A stretch of DNA of 64,000 bases from NCBI GenBank assembly GCA_964540695.1, contig CAZINS010000001.1, positions 186,001 to 250,000 on the forward strand. Direction: 5' to 3'. A program made the position numbers and the translations under genes. The DNA is from DYGA01 sp964540695. GTDB lineage: Bacteria; Patescibacteriota; Patescibacteriia; S139-126. The notes below the pieces were generated by a model that was given only the letters and a program-made list of their open reading frames with translations, had not been told where the DNA came from and searched no databases. Positions 16,934-25,693 of the stretch are shown here, piece by piece; the first letter of the stretch is position 1, and the number at the start of each line of letters is the position of its first letter.

Positions 16934-17530
16934 TTAAAATCTCTTATAAACTCGTGAGGAAACTGTAGTTTGTAAATTCTGAATATTTTTTTCCGCTTGT
17001 TTGATGGTAATATTCTCTGATACTAAAATTATAGTTACCCGAGGGGTACTACTTGCAGTAAAACGGTCATTGACAATAGCGTAAGGATCAGCATCGGGAT
17101 AAATATAAAAATCTGATCGCAATACATTTACCCCTCTGGGGGTAACACTCGCCCAAGCCGAATCATTTTGTTTAACTGCCAAACAGCTAGTAGTACCTGG
17201 TTCACAAATAGCTGGTGATGAAGTGGTCATAAACACCAAACGGTTACCAGCCGGATCAACTAAAGGTAAATAATCAAGAGCCGGACTAAAATCAGTCGGA
17301 TCAATAGCCGTATAATCAATTAAACTCATTCTTATTTCCCGCGCCAAAACTTCCATCACAAATCTGGCATCAGCCTGAATTCTGGTCTCACCTACCAATT
17401 TGTTTTGGGTGGTTTGTGACAGTAAATAAATATCCGTCAAAGCAATCAAAGCCACTCCAAAAAGTGCTAGTCCCACCACTATCTCCATCAAGGTAAAACC
17501 TTGTTGATTTTTTTTACTAATAAGCATCAT
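16934..17530 (-). CDS. PilW/GspJ-like prepilin
   Basis: 198 residues with a standard type IV prepilin leader KKNQQG/FTLMEIVVGLALFGVALIAL: cleavage after Gly, Phe at +1 and Glu at +5. The rest is a beta-rich head including REIRMSLID, as in PilW/GspJ minor pilins. It would be processed by the PilD encoded upstream and enter the pilus tip complex. Its start overlaps the PilV-like gene by 14 bases. Confidence 0.8.
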   Translation of the reverse strand: MMLISKKNQQGFTLMEIVVGLALFGVALIALTDIYLLSQTTQNKLVGETRIQADARFVMEVLAREIRMSLIDYTAIDPTDFSPALDYLPLVDPAGNRLVFMTTSSPAICEPGTTSCLAVKQNDSAWASVTPRGVNVLRSDFYIYPDADPYAIVNDRFTASSTPRVTIILVSENITIKQAEKNIQNLQTTVSSRVYKRF

Positions 17531-18128
17531 GCCAATTATATAAATTTTCTTCTAACCGATAAGTTTTGGTTTGACCTTTTTCTTGCCATTGCACTTGAGA
17601 AATAACTTTAATACCCACCGCATTCCAAGCTGCATAATTTTGACAATTACCAGCTACTACTACGATATTATTACGATTATTTTTAAACTGACACATGGTC
17701 ACTCTGACTTCAATATTACGCCAATAAGGTGTGATGGTACCGGTATTAGAATGGCTATAAACACCATCACTATCTAAATATAACCGACCGGCACTGATTC
17801 CGTTTGGTGTCAAATCAAGATTCCAACGTTTTGTGGCTTTATCAAAATTTATATTACCATCGTAATCCGTAGTATTACTGGTAGTATTTTTTAAACCAAA
17901 AATCCATGAGTTTCCTTGTAACCAATTTTCATCTCGGATATTTCTCACTACCTCTAAACCTTCTCTGGCCAAATTGGCCGCAATAATCTGGTTGATTGAG
18001 GTTTCATTACCTCGCAAATTGGAATAAGTCAAAGTAACTGTGCCGGTAATACCAGTTGTTATAATCGCAATTGCCACAATCACTTCCATCATTCCTTGGC
18101 CCCATAAATTTTTACTTATCTTTTTCAT
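17517..18128 (-). CDS. PilV-like prepilin
   Basis: About 203 residues from the chosen start MKKISKNLWGQGMMEVIVAIAI, one base after the stop of the previous gene. An in-frame ATG at 18143 would add five residues. The leader ends in GQG/MMEV with Glu at +3 rather than +5. This differs from canonical pilins but resembles some PilV-type proteins. LAREGLEVVRNIRDENWLQG is typical of PilV/GspI-like minor pilins of this phylum. Confidence 0.75.
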   Translation of the reverse strand: MKKISKNLWGQGMMEVIVAIAIITTGITGTVTLTYSNLRGNETSINQIIAANLAREGLEVVRNIRDENWLQGNSWIFGLKNTTSNTTDYDGNINFDKATKRWNLDLTPNGISAGRLYLDSDGVYSHSNTGTITPYWRNIEVRVTMCQFKNNRNNIVVVAGNCQNYAAWNAVGIKVISQVQWQEKGQTKTYRLEENLYNWHDAY

Positions 18129-18129
18129 A

Positions 18130-18741
18130 CTAATTAATAACATCAGTAGTGGTAATTTTACCGGAAATCCAATTGATTTCTATATTGATACTGCGACCAG
18201 TGGGCAGATACTTTAAATTCACCCACCCAGGGTTATAATCACCACAAGTGCCAACTTCGGAAGCACTCAGGGGTTGCACACCATTAAAGTATGTTTGTCC
18301 AGCCGGCACAGTAAAAACAATATCCATAACACCATTATTAACTTTGGTTCCACAGGGATTTTCCGGATCATTCATTGCGGAAATTATGAACTTAGTGGGT
18401 AAATTGACAGTTTGTACGGCTTCACCGGCATTGTAACGAAAATTGTAATTAGCGGTACCAATACTTTCACTAAAAATAATATACTGTTTACTACTACTAA
18501 CAAAATGAATACCCCAATTACCAGGTATAGTTCCATTAGCAAGGGGCAAGGCTACCAACGCATTATTTTGCACACGTCTAATATCATTGGCCACTTCCAA
18601 AGCCTTAAGTCTAAGGGTATTAGTATCATTACCTTGTTTTAAATTGGCCATGGTTATTCCCAAAATTATCAAAAAAATTGCCATTGACACTAATAATTCT
18701 GGTATAGTGAAACCATTATTTTTTAAAAATTCTTGCTTCAT
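18130..18741 (-). CDS. FimT/GspH-like prepilin
   Basis: 203 residues from the chosen start MKQEFLKNNGFTIPELLVSMAIF, whose ATG overlaps the TGA stop of pilD. The longer reading frame to 18780 adds 13 unlikely residues. The prepilin site is NNG/FTIPE with Glu at +5, followed by a long helix and a FimT/GspH head with a conserved Cys pair near residues 140 and 170. It is one of four minor pilins encoded in series. Confidence 0.8.
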   Translation of the reverse strand: MKQEFLKNNGFTIPELLVSMAIFLIILGITMANLKQGNDTNTLRLKALEVANDIRRVQNNALVALPLANGTIPGNWGIHFVSSSKQYIIFSESIGTANYNFRYNAGEAVQTVNLPTKFIISAMNDPENPCGTKVNNGVMDIVFTVPAGQTYFNGVQPLSASEVGTCGDYNPGWVNLKYLPTGRSINIEINWISGKITTTDVIN

Positions 18742-19523
18742 AGCTGACCTAAATACCATTTTAAAATAATCTCTCCCCAAAGCAAAGCGATAAAAGTACC
18801 AATCGTTAAAAAAGTACCAAACGGAATTTGTTCACCCCAGTGTTTCTTTTTTAATAATACCATACCTATGGCTACGACCGCACCGATTATATAAGACAGC
18901 ATCATGGCAACTAGTACCTGGGGCCAACCTAAAATCAGACCCATCAACACCCCCAAGCGTATATCCCCACCGCCTATCCATTTACCCTTGGATACTAAAA
19001 ACTGTAATAAAAAAAACCCACCACCCAACATCGCTGCCAACAGAATATTCAAGAAATGCCCTAAAGAAAAATTCATTATCATTTGCCACCCTAAAGCCAG
19101 TACCATAGCCGGCAGAGTAATTTTGTCTAATATTAAATAGTACTTAAAATCATAAACAAAAATTATCACCAGCCATACAGTAAAAACAAATAAGCCAACT
19201 AAATAAACAATTTCTGGAAAATTTGGTAAATGAAACTGCGGACCAATAATATGCGTTTGGTAAATGATAACAAATAAAAAACCAACCAATATTTCAACTA
19301 TCGGGTATTGCCAAGAAATTTTTTGCTGGCAACTGGTGCAGCGACCCCGTTGCCACAAAAAACTGATAACTGGAATTAATTCATGCCAAGTCAAGGTATG
19401 TTGGCACTTAGGGCAGTGCGAACGGGCTAACACAAAACTTAAATTATGATGGAGTCGATAAACCAAAGCATTGATAAAACTGCCAAAAAAAGTCCCAATA
19501 ATAAAAATAAATAGTGTATTCAT
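18738..19523 (-). CDS. pilD: Prepilin peptidase/N-methyltransferase
   Basis: 261 residues, about eight helices. The N-terminal cytoplasmic domain has the four-cysteine zinc motif CPKC...CTSC with SFLWQRGRCTSCQQKISWQYP. The two catalytic aspartates are in FVYDFKYYLILD and the GxGD-type segment GGGDIRLGVLMG. It cuts the leaders of type IV prepilins and methylates the new N-terminus. The gene lies about 120 bases after the major pilin and immediately before the minor pilins, fitting a role on all of them. Confidence 0.93.
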   Translation of the reverse strand: MNTLFIFIIGTFFGSFINALVYRLHHNLSFVLARSHCPKCQHTLTWHELIPVISFLWQRGRCTSCQQKISWQYPIVEILVGFLFVIIYQTHIIGPQFHLPNFPEIVYLVGLFVFTVWLVIIFVYDFKYYLILDKITLPAMVLALGWQMIMNFSLGHFLNILLAAMLGGGFFLLQFLVSKGKWIGGGDIRLGVLMGLILGWPQVLVAMMLSYIIGAVVAIGMVLLKKKHWGEQIPFGTFLTIGTFIALLWGEIILKWYLGQL

Positions 19524-19586
19524 CTGAGGTTATTATAACATTTTTTTCTTATTATATAAAAAATATAAATTAATAATTATAATAAA

Positions 19587-19624
19587 AATAATCTTCCTTT
19601 AATTAAATAAAGGAAGATTATTAA
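19587..19624 (-). terminator. Terminator after the major pilin gene
   Basis: A 14-bp perfect stem (19587-19600 with 19609-19622) with an 8-base loop. On the minus strand it lies 22 bases after the pilin stop, before pilD. It probably lowers read-through so that pilin is made in larger amount than the genes that follow. Confidence 0.75.
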
Positions 19625-19643
19625 TATAAATTAACACTTAAGT

Positions 19644-20123
19644 TTATGGGAAAACACAAGCAGCAGAAGTAATACCAGACGGGGTCGCACAATGACTACC
19701 AGCGGCTAATTCCCCAGTAGCAGCTCCTAAACAAAAATTCAACTTATAAGATGCACAATCTGCAGCTGCACAAGCTGCTCCAGCATTTGTTTCTGATTGA
19801 TACCAATATTGATTGGAGTTAGCTCCAGTTGCAGCGCAAGTACCGTCAGCTGGTGATGGTGCGGTTGGAATTGTAACCATAAAATTTGGCATTAAAGTAG
19901 TACTTCCCTGAATTGATGCCTCTGCTCCTAAAACCGGATAACCATTATTATCATTATAATATAATTCTAAAGCTGTTTGAATTTGTTTAACATCAGCAAT
20001 TCTTTTGGCGTCACGTGATTTGGCTCTGGCATTGTTTAAAGAAACTACCGCTAGAGTTGACAATAAACCAATAATAGCAATAACCACCAAAAGTTCGATT
20101 AAAGTAAAACCTTTTTTATTCAT
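19644..20123 (-). CDS. Major type IV pilin (PilA/GspG-like)
   Basis: 159 residues. Leader MNKKG/FTLIELLVVIAIIGLLSTLAVVSLNNARAKSRDAKR, with Phe +1 and Glu +5, fits the consensus exactly. DVKQIQTALELYYNDNNGYPV is the conserved alpha/beta loop of GspG-like pilins. The head has several cysteines and a Gly/Ala/Thr-rich C-terminus. A strong ribosome binding site (AGAGGTGA), own promoter, a long structured leader and a following terminator all suggest high, regulated expression, supporting the major subunit. Confidence 0.88.
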   Translation of the reverse strand: MNKKGFTLIELLVVIAIIGLLSTLAVVSLNNARAKSRDAKRIADVKQIQTALELYYNDNNGYPVLGAEASIQGSTTLMPNFMVTIPTAPSPADGTCAATGANSNQYWYQSETNAGAACAAADCASYKLNFCLGAATGELAAGSHCATPSGITSAACVFP

Positions 20124-20150
20124 AAATTCACCTCTCTTTCTATATTAGTG

Positions 20151-20262
20151 AAAATGACTTTTGCCACAGGACAAGCCGCGGTAACAAAAATCATTTTATA
20201 GTTAGATTTTTAAATATTATTTAATAAATCTAGCATATTTATGCCCGACCTTTTAACTATAA
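20151..20262 (-). promoter_or_regulatory. Structured 5' leader of the major pilin mRNA
   Basis: Two domains lie between promoter and pilin start. First, an inverted repeat 20196-20204/20254-20262 (9 bp) encloses two hairpins, 20204-20209/20226-20231 and 20233-20236/20241-20244. Second, 20151-20163 pairs with 20185-20197 (12 pairs around one mismatch) around a GC-rich loop. The two domains share bases 20196-20197, so they may exclude one another. This is the layout of a riboswitch or other regulatory leader. No known class is recognised on the transcribed strand. Confidence 0.5.
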
Positions 20263-20265
20263 ATA

Positions 20266-20294
20266 ATTATAGCACATTTTCAAAAAAACTACAA
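20266..20294 (-). promoter_or_regulatory. Promoter of the major pilin gene
   Basis: On the minus strand TTGTAG (20289-20294), a 17-base spacer ending in TGC (extended -10), and TATAAT (20266-20271). It implies a leader of about 135 bases. Confidence 0.7.
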
Positions 20295-20360
20295 GTTAAA
20301 TTATTTCTTAATCAAATACTAAACCTCCTTAATTCTTAATTCGTTATTCTTAATTCTATT

Positions 20361-21566
20361 CTAAAAACTACTAGCCAGCTGATACATTGGTAGTATTATA
20401 GCTGCCACCATCAGCCCAACCCCCACACCCATCAGTACCATAATCAAAGGTTCAATCAAACTCACCATATTGGCCACCAAATTTTCAATTTCTCTGGCAT
20501 AAAAATCTGTTATTTTTGCTAAAATCTGTTCCAGTCTACCAGTTTGTTCCCCGACTGACATCATTTGTGATACCATGGGTGGTACTTCTTTACTTTTTAA
20601 AAACAAAGTAGCGACACTATTACCATCTTCTACCTCTTTGATGGTTTGTTTGATTAACGAGCTATAGAGGTCATTACCCACCACATCTGCGACCACTTCC
20701 AAAGCCGCAGTTAGTGGCACCCCGCCCACTATCAAGGTGGATAAGGACCTAGTCAGCCGGACCAAATATATCCTTTGCCACAATTTACCAAAAATCGGAA
20801 CTTTCAATTTCATGCGGTCATACAAAACCTTACCAGGACCACTTCTTGTCAATTTAAACAGGGTAAAAAACCCGCCACCAACCAAACCTATCAGTATATA
20901 CCAATAATTTTTCATAAAATCAGATACTAAAATCAAAATCCTGGTAGCTAATGGCAACTCTGCCCCTGATTCGGAAATAATACCAGTCAATTTTGGTACC
21001 ACAAACACCATCATCACAATACCCACTACGGTTAAACCACTTAAAATAAATATAGGATAAATCATGGCACCCTTTATTTTGGAAGTAAGGTCATAATCTT
21101 TTTCTTGTTGATCAGCTAAATAATTTAACACTTCATCCAATTTACCACTGGTTTCACCTGACCTAATCATAGCCACATAAAAATCAGAAAATACTTTACG
21201 GTATCTACCCAAAGCTTGAGAAAGTTTAGCACCACCATCTACTTCATCGGCCACTTCGGAAATTATCACTTTGAGCCTGGGATTATGAGTTTGGTTAACC
21301 AAAATTTTAAGAGCCTGCACAATCGGTACAGAAGCGGAAGCCATCACCGCTAGTTGCCGAGAAAAAACTACGACATCTTTATTTTTTATCCGATTTAAAA
21401 ATGGTAAATCAATATTTAGTGAACTTTTTTCTTTTTCTATTAATGACAAAATAATCAAGCCCCGATCAACCAAAATTGATGAAGCTACATTTTCTGAAGG
21501 CGCATCAACCGACCCTTGCACTATTTCACCTCGAGAATTTCTGGCACGGTATTGAAAAAAAGACAT
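20361..21566 (-). CDS. pilC: Type IV pilus inner membrane platform protein PilC
   Basis: 401 residues with two GspF domains, each preceding membrane helices. Recognisable segments are MSFFQYRARNSRGEIVQG at the start, VVVFSRQLAVMASASVPIVQAL (domain 1), the helix pair near 170-240, and LTRSLSTLIVGGVPLTAAL (domain 2). PilC forms the membrane platform that couples PilB/PilT ATPases to pilin assembly. Length is normal. It is 3 bases downstream of the PilT-like gene. Confidence 0.94.
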   Translation of the reverse strand: MSFFQYRARNSRGEIVQGSVDAPSENVASSILVDRGLIILSLIEKEKSSLNIDLPFLNRIKNKDVVVFSRQLAVMASASVPIVQALKILVNQTHNPRLKVIISEVADEVDGGAKLSQALGRYRKVFSDFYVAMIRSGETSGKLDEVLNYLADQQEKDYDLTSKIKGAMIYPIFILSGLTVVGIVMMVFVVPKLTGIISESGAELPLATRILILVSDFMKNYWYILIGLVGGGFFTLFKLTRSGPGKVLYDRMKLKVPIFGKLWQRIYLVRLTRSLSTLIVGGVPLTAALEVVADVVGNDLYSSLIKQTIKEVEDGNSVATLFLKSKEVPPMVSQMMSVGEQTGRLEQILAKITDFYAREIENLVANMVSLIEPLIMVLMGVGVGLMVAAIILPMYQLASSF

Positions 21567-21569
21567 AAC

Positions 21570-22640
21570 TTATGATCTTAATATTCTTTTTAGATTTTCT
21601 GGATCATTTACTTCTTGCAGAGCAACATTTTGATCAATTTGCCCTGATCTGACCAGCTCAGCAATATATCTATCCATAGAAATCATACCTTGCTCACGTG
21701 AAGTCAGTAAAATACTTGATAGCTGAGATAATTTATTTTCTTTGATAGCTGAGGCAATCACGGGGCTAGAGAAAACTATTTCCATTGCCAGCACCATCCC
21801 CCCGCCAATACTCGGTAACAATTTTTGAATAATTGCCCCCCGAAATACTTTGGACAATAAATACTGTGAGTGTTCACGATTTTCCGCTGGACAATCTTCA
21901 ATGACAGTATGTAAAAGTTGACCAATGCTATTGCCTTCCAGGGGCATAAATACCAGTACCCCACTATTGGCAATCTCCAGTAAGCGGTACATAATCCGCG
22001 GACTATTGACCCTGGTTACCATCAGGACATCAACATCTTCTTCGCGGATCTCCAAAGCTTCCAACCAGGACTCCACATCATTACCAACTTCTTTTTGTTG
22101 AATTAAACTTTTATTGCCAATTAAAATATGCTCAATCGGCGCTTCCAGTGTCAAAATATTTCTTCTTTGTGTACGATTAATACTTTCAATAAAGCCAACC
22201 ATAGTGGTAGTTTTACCTGCCCGATAAGGACCACCAATCAAAACCAAGCCACTTCTTTCTTCAGTCAATTTTTCTACACTCTTAGGAAAACCAAGTTCAG
22301 CCAATGGTCTCACAATAACTGGAATATAATGAAAAACCAAAGAAGGAAATCCTTTTTGATAAAACACGTCCACTCGAAAACGGGCGCGGTCGCCAAAATC
22401 ATAAGCAAAAATAATTTCTCGCCTGCTACCCAGTAACTGCTTTTGTTCTTCGGTAAGTAATATATCAACTACTCCTTGAATAAAATCTTTGGTCATAATT
22501 TCCTCTTCTGATAACTCTATCAACTCTTCGTGCAATCTCATCATCGGTCGAGAACCCACCACTAAATGCAAATCTGAACCTTGACGTTCAGCTAAAATAG
22601 TAAGGACACGATTTAATGTAATATTGAGAGTCGTTTGCAT
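21570..22640 (-). CDS. PilT-like ATPase with degenerate catalytic motifs
   Basis: 356 residues, of PilT length and fold. Walker A is GPYRAGKT (137-144). The usual TGPTGSGKST is altered, yet the final G-K-T remains. The regions that should give Walker B and the His box are strongly changed. GE(M/V)RD is replaced by DVLMVTRVN (204-212), and SGHLVLGTLHT by SGVLVFMPLEG. So the catalytic Glu and His are missing. It is probably a non-hydrolytic or regulatory PilT/PilU-like subunit in the pilus motor ring. No normal pilT is seen in this locus. It overlaps the receiver gene by one base. Confidence 0.8.
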   Translation of the reverse strand: MQTTLNITLNRVLTILAERQGSDLHLVVGSRPMMRLHEELIELSEEEIMTKDFIQGVVDILLTEEQKQLLGSRREIIFAYDFGDRARFRVDVFYQKGFPSLVFHYIPVIVRPLAELGFPKSVEKLTEERSGLVLIGGPYRAGKTTTMVGFIESINRTQRRNILTLEAPIEHILIGNKSLIQQKEVGNDVESWLEALEIREEDVDVLMVTRVNSPRIMYRLLEIANSGVLVFMPLEGNSIGQLLHTVIEDCPAENREHSQYLLSKVFRGAIIQKLLPSIGGGMVLAMEIVFSSPVIASAIKENKLSQLSSILLTSREQGMISMDRYIAELVRSGQIDQNVALQEVNDPENLKRILRS

Positions 22641-23020
22641 TAGTTTTTTGTTAGATAACTTTTTACCTTTTGTATTAGTTCATCAGGATCAATATTTATT
22701 TTTACAAAATAATCTTTAATAATATCCGGCAATGGTTGATTCTCTTGAGCAGTTGCTCGGTCGTAATTTGATAACACAACACAAATAGGTTTGGGTAATA
22801 TACCGACGGCTATCATCTCCAATAAATCCCAACCAGACAATTCGGGGATATTTAAATCTACAATCACCACCTGGGGTTTGTATTTTTCCAAATTTCGTAA
22901 AGCGGTCATACCATCTCTGGCCGAATAAACAATAAAATTGGCGTTACTAAATTTCTTGGCATACAAAGACAACAAATATTGGTCATCTTCTACTATCAAA
23001 ACTGTAGGTTGATTTGCCAT
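22640..23020 (-). CDS. Stand-alone response regulator receiver domain
   Basis: 126 residues, only a REC domain: E11-D12 acidic pair, phosphoacceptor D55 in VVIVDLNIPE, Ser84 in the Thr/Ser position (VVLSNYD), and K107 in DYFVKINI. There is no output domain. Encoded between pilB and the PilT-like gene with a one-base gap and one-base overlap, it is likely to control the pilus motor by protein contact, as PilG/PilH or CheY-like receivers do elsewhere. No histidine kinase is encoded in the window. Confidence 0.88.
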   Translation of the reverse strand: MANQPTVLIVEDDQYLLSLYAKKFSNANFIVYSARDGMTALRNLEKYKPQVVIVDLNIPELSGWDLLEMIAVGILPKPICVVLSNYDRATAQENQPLPDIIKDYFVKINIDPDELIQKVKSYLTKN

Positions 23021-23021
23021 A

Positions 23022-24782
23022 TTACTCTTTAGAAACTCTTAAAACTTCTTCCATCGTGGTTTTACCTTGCAGGACTTTGATTACGCCATCTTGTTGCATG
23101 TTAGGTAGTCCTTGCTCAATAAACACTTTTTCAATTTCTTCCAATTTGCCATTTTCTAAAACTTTTTTTAAATCATCATTCATGGAAAGTATTTCCACAA
23201 TAGCAATTCTACCTTGGTAACCAGAATCACCACACCGTGGACAACCCCGCCCTCGATAAAACTTATAATCCTCACGGTGAATCATATCTTGTAATTCTTT
23301 CGGTAAATGAATGGGGTTTACTTCAATAATAGTCTTTTTCACCTGATCGATAATTTTTTCTGGAATATCATTGACTTCTTCTTTACAAAATTCACAAATT
23401 TTACGAACCAATCTCTGAGCAATCACTACGTTCAAAGTAGAACCTAGTAAAAATGGTTCAATATGCATATCAATCAAACGAGGGATAGCACCAATGGCGT
23501 CATTGGTATGCAAGGTAGATAATACCATATGCCCGGTTAGAGCGGCATGAATTGCTAGTTCTGCCGTTTCATTGTCCCGCACCTCTCCCACCATGATAAT
23601 ATCTGGATCCTGACGCAGGGCTGCCCGCAAACCATTGGCAAAACCATAACCTACCTCTGTATTTACCTGGGATTGATTAATACCATCCAAATAGTATTCA
23701 ATTGGGTCTTCCAGAGTAAGAATATTCACTCCTTCTTTATTGACTAAATTCAAAACCGCGTACAGGGTAGTTGATTTACCACTACCGGTAGGCCCTGTCA
23801 CCAAAAACATCCCAGTTGATTTATCAATATTTTCATATAAAATCTCAAGTCCCCTGCCCCAAAAACCTAGTTCTTCCAAGGTAATCACTTTATTACTGAC
23901 ATCCAAAATTCTCAATACTACTTTTTCCGCATTGAAAAGTGGCAAAAAAGATATACGTAAATCTATTTTTTGTCCGCCCACTTCTACCCGAATACGCCCG
24001 TCTTGCGGAACTCTGGTTTCATCTATTTTTAAATTGGAAATAACTTTTAAACGGCTAATTAAAGAATTATGTAAATGTTTTGGCAAACGTAGTGAAGTAT
24101 GTAAAACACCATCAATACGATATCTGACTCTGGTACTATCTTCAGCTGGTTCGATATGGATATCGGAAGCATTGCCTTCAACCGCATGTTTTAAAATCGA
24201 TTCCACCATCTTGGAAACTGGAGCGGACTTGATAACTTCTTCAAAATCTTTTTCTTCCTCTTCTTCTTTTTTTTCCGCCATCTTCTTTTGGTATCTATCT
24301 TCTACTATGTCCAAAGCTTTCTTGACTTCAGTTTTCAAAGATTCATAATTTTTAACTGTGTGTTTGAAAGCGGTTTGGGTAATAACAAAATATTCAACGC
24401 GATAATTGTTTTTGCGCGCCAAAAACTCTACTGCCTCAATCGCCTTAAAATCACCCGGGTCGACTATACCTACTTTTAAATGTTGAGTATTTTTTTCGTA
24501 CTCAAATGGCACTAATTGATAATTTTCTGCTAACTCTTTGGGAATCAAATTTAAAATATCATTGGATACTTTTTGGTTATAGAGATCTATATAAGGTAAG
24601 TTAAAAAACTCACCTTGAGCTTGAGCAATTGCTTCCTCACTAATACCCATAGCTTTAGCCACTGACTCAAAATCCTTACCTTGTGATATTTGTGTTTTAA
24701 AAGCAGCCAGCTGATCACTTTTAAGCTGGTTATTTTTAATTAATATTTCTATTATATTTTCGGAAAATCTAGCTGTAGACAT
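23022..24782 (-). CDS. pilB: Type IV pilus assembly ATPase PilB
   Basis: 586 residues. An MshEN-type N-terminal domain (about 1-150) with LIPKELAENYQLVPF is followed by the GspE ATPase domain. Walker A is VTGPTGSGKSTTLYA, the Asp box is LTLEDPIEYYLDGINQSQVN, Walker B is IMVGEVRDNETAE, and the His box is ALTGHMVLSTLHTND. The tetracysteine zinc motif is CEFCKEE...CPRCGDSG. It is intact in all motifs, in contrast to the PilT-like neighbour. It powers pilus extension from the cytoplasmic face. Confidence 0.96.
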   Translation of the reverse strand: MSTARFSENIIEILIKNNQLKSDQLAAFKTQISQGKDFESVAKAMGISEEAIAQAQGEFFNLPYIDLYNQKVSNDILNLIPKELAENYQLVPFEYEKNTQHLKVGIVDPGDFKAIEAVEFLARKNNYRVEYFVITQTAFKHTVKNYESLKTEVKKALDIVEDRYQKKMAEKKEEEEEKDFEEVIKSAPVSKMVESILKHAVEGNASDIHIEPAEDSTRVRYRIDGVLHTSLRLPKHLHNSLISRLKVISNLKIDETRVPQDGRIRVEVGGQKIDLRISFLPLFNAEKVVLRILDVSNKVITLEELGFWGRGLEILYENIDKSTGMFLVTGPTGSGKSTTLYAVLNLVNKEGVNILTLEDPIEYYLDGINQSQVNTEVGYGFANGLRAALRQDPDIIMVGEVRDNETAELAIHAALTGHMVLSTLHTNDAIGAIPRLIDMHIEPFLLGSTLNVVIAQRLVRKICEFCKEEVNDIPEKIIDQVKKTIIEVNPIHLPKELQDMIHREDYKFYRGRGCPRCGDSGYQGRIAIVEILSMNDDLKKVLENGKLEEIEKVFIEQGLPNMQQDGVIKVLQGKTTMEEVLRVSKE

Positions 24783-24784
24783 AT

Positions 24785-25075
24785 TTATCTAATGGGTATA
24801 AAAGGATTGGCTCTACTTTTTGATTTAGTATCAGGCACATAGTCACGCATATCTTCCAATTCTTTGAAACGTTGATCTTGTTCTAAGCCTTGATCAAAAA
24901 TTTGTTTACTAGGAAGTTTCTGAGTTTCTATTTGACTGGTTGGAATATTGGTAGTAAAAATATCGGTAATTTTAGTATCACTTTCGCCTTGACCAAACAA
25001 AACCCATAGAGTTATCGCCGCCACTACGGCCAAAATTGAAAGCATTATTATATTTTTCTTTTTTTGTTTACTCAT
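24785..25075 (-). CDS. Small anchored pilus-locus protein (PilP position)
   Basis: 96 residues from the chosen start MSKQKKKNIIMLSILAV, whose ATG overlaps the stop of the PilO-like gene. A longer frame begins at 25102 but would overlap more. It has a basic N-terminus, one membrane helix (about 9-27) and a soluble, charged remainder ending in DTKSKSRANPFIPIR. It lies exactly where pilP sits in pilMNOP operons and has the same topology, but it is too short and unlike PilP to be named so with confidence. Confidence 0.65.
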   Translation of the reverse strand: MSKQKKKNIIMLSILAVVAAITLWVLFGQGESDTKITDIFTTNIPTSQIETQKLPSKQIFDQGLEQDQRFKELEDMRDYVPDTKSKSRANPFIPIR

Positions 25076-25691
25076 GGTTTTGTAAATAATATGTTCTGGC
25101 ATTAAAAGAAAAACTGGCTAAAGTCGGCGAGAAAGAAATGTATTGAATATCAAATAACCTAATATTTTTTTCAATTGCTCCCACCAACTGTTTAAAATAA
25201 GGATAACTATCATTGCCAACTTTACCCAAAAAATCAGCGGTCACATCAATTATTTTTAAATCTTTAGGTGTAGTCACACCTTCAGTTACAAAAACAGTAG
25301 TTAAATCTTTTTCCCCCAATTCACTAGCTGATACATTTAGTAATACCGTATCATTGGCTTTGGCTAAACCAGATAAATGCGTAAATAGTATTGGTGCTTC
25401 ATTGGCATGAGGCAATAACTCATTTATCTTGGCAAAATGACTATTGGGTAACTTTTTATAATCAGTAATTAAATTGTTTAACTGTTGAACTTTTTCCTGC
25501 CGTTTATTTAAAATTTGTTGCTGATACTCTAAGGTTAATTCTGGGGTATTTTTATATTTAGAAATTTTTGGCTGTAAAACAAAAACGTATCCCGCCACCA
25601 CTAAAGCAATAGCCAACAACGAAGCTACCCAATAGATATAACGGGATAAAATTTTCAGGAAAATATTATTTTTTGGTTTTTCAATTGGCAT
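25068..25691 (-). CDS. pilO: PilO-like inner membrane pilus protein
   Basis: 207 residues: N-terminal cytoplasmic tail, a membrane helix (about 18-40), a coiled coil (about 50-85, KYKNTPELTLEYQQQILNK) and a ferredoxin-like periplasmic domain. This is the PilO layout, and the position directly after the PilN-like gene supports it. Sequence identity to known PilO is not obvious, so topology and synteny carry the call. PilO dimerises with PilN to link the cytoplasmic PilM ring to the outer parts. Confidence 0.75.
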   Translation of the reverse strand: MPIEKPKNNIFLKILSRYIYWVASLLAIALVVAGYVFVLQPKISKYKNTPELTLEYQQQILNKRQEKVQQLNNLITDYKKLPNSHFAKINELLPHANEAPILFTHLSGLAKANDTVLLNVSASELGEKDLTTVFVTEGVTTPKDLKIIDVTADFLGKVGNDSYPYFKQLVGAIEKNIRLFDIQYISFSPTLASFSFNARTYYLQNHE

Positions 25692-25693
25692 AT

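Noticed and set aside
20160..20186. Similarity to the c-di-GMP-I riboswitch core (CACAGGACAAGCC-like)
   Set aside because: The match is on the plus strand, whereas pilin is transcribed from the minus strand, and the paired receptor segment is absent.
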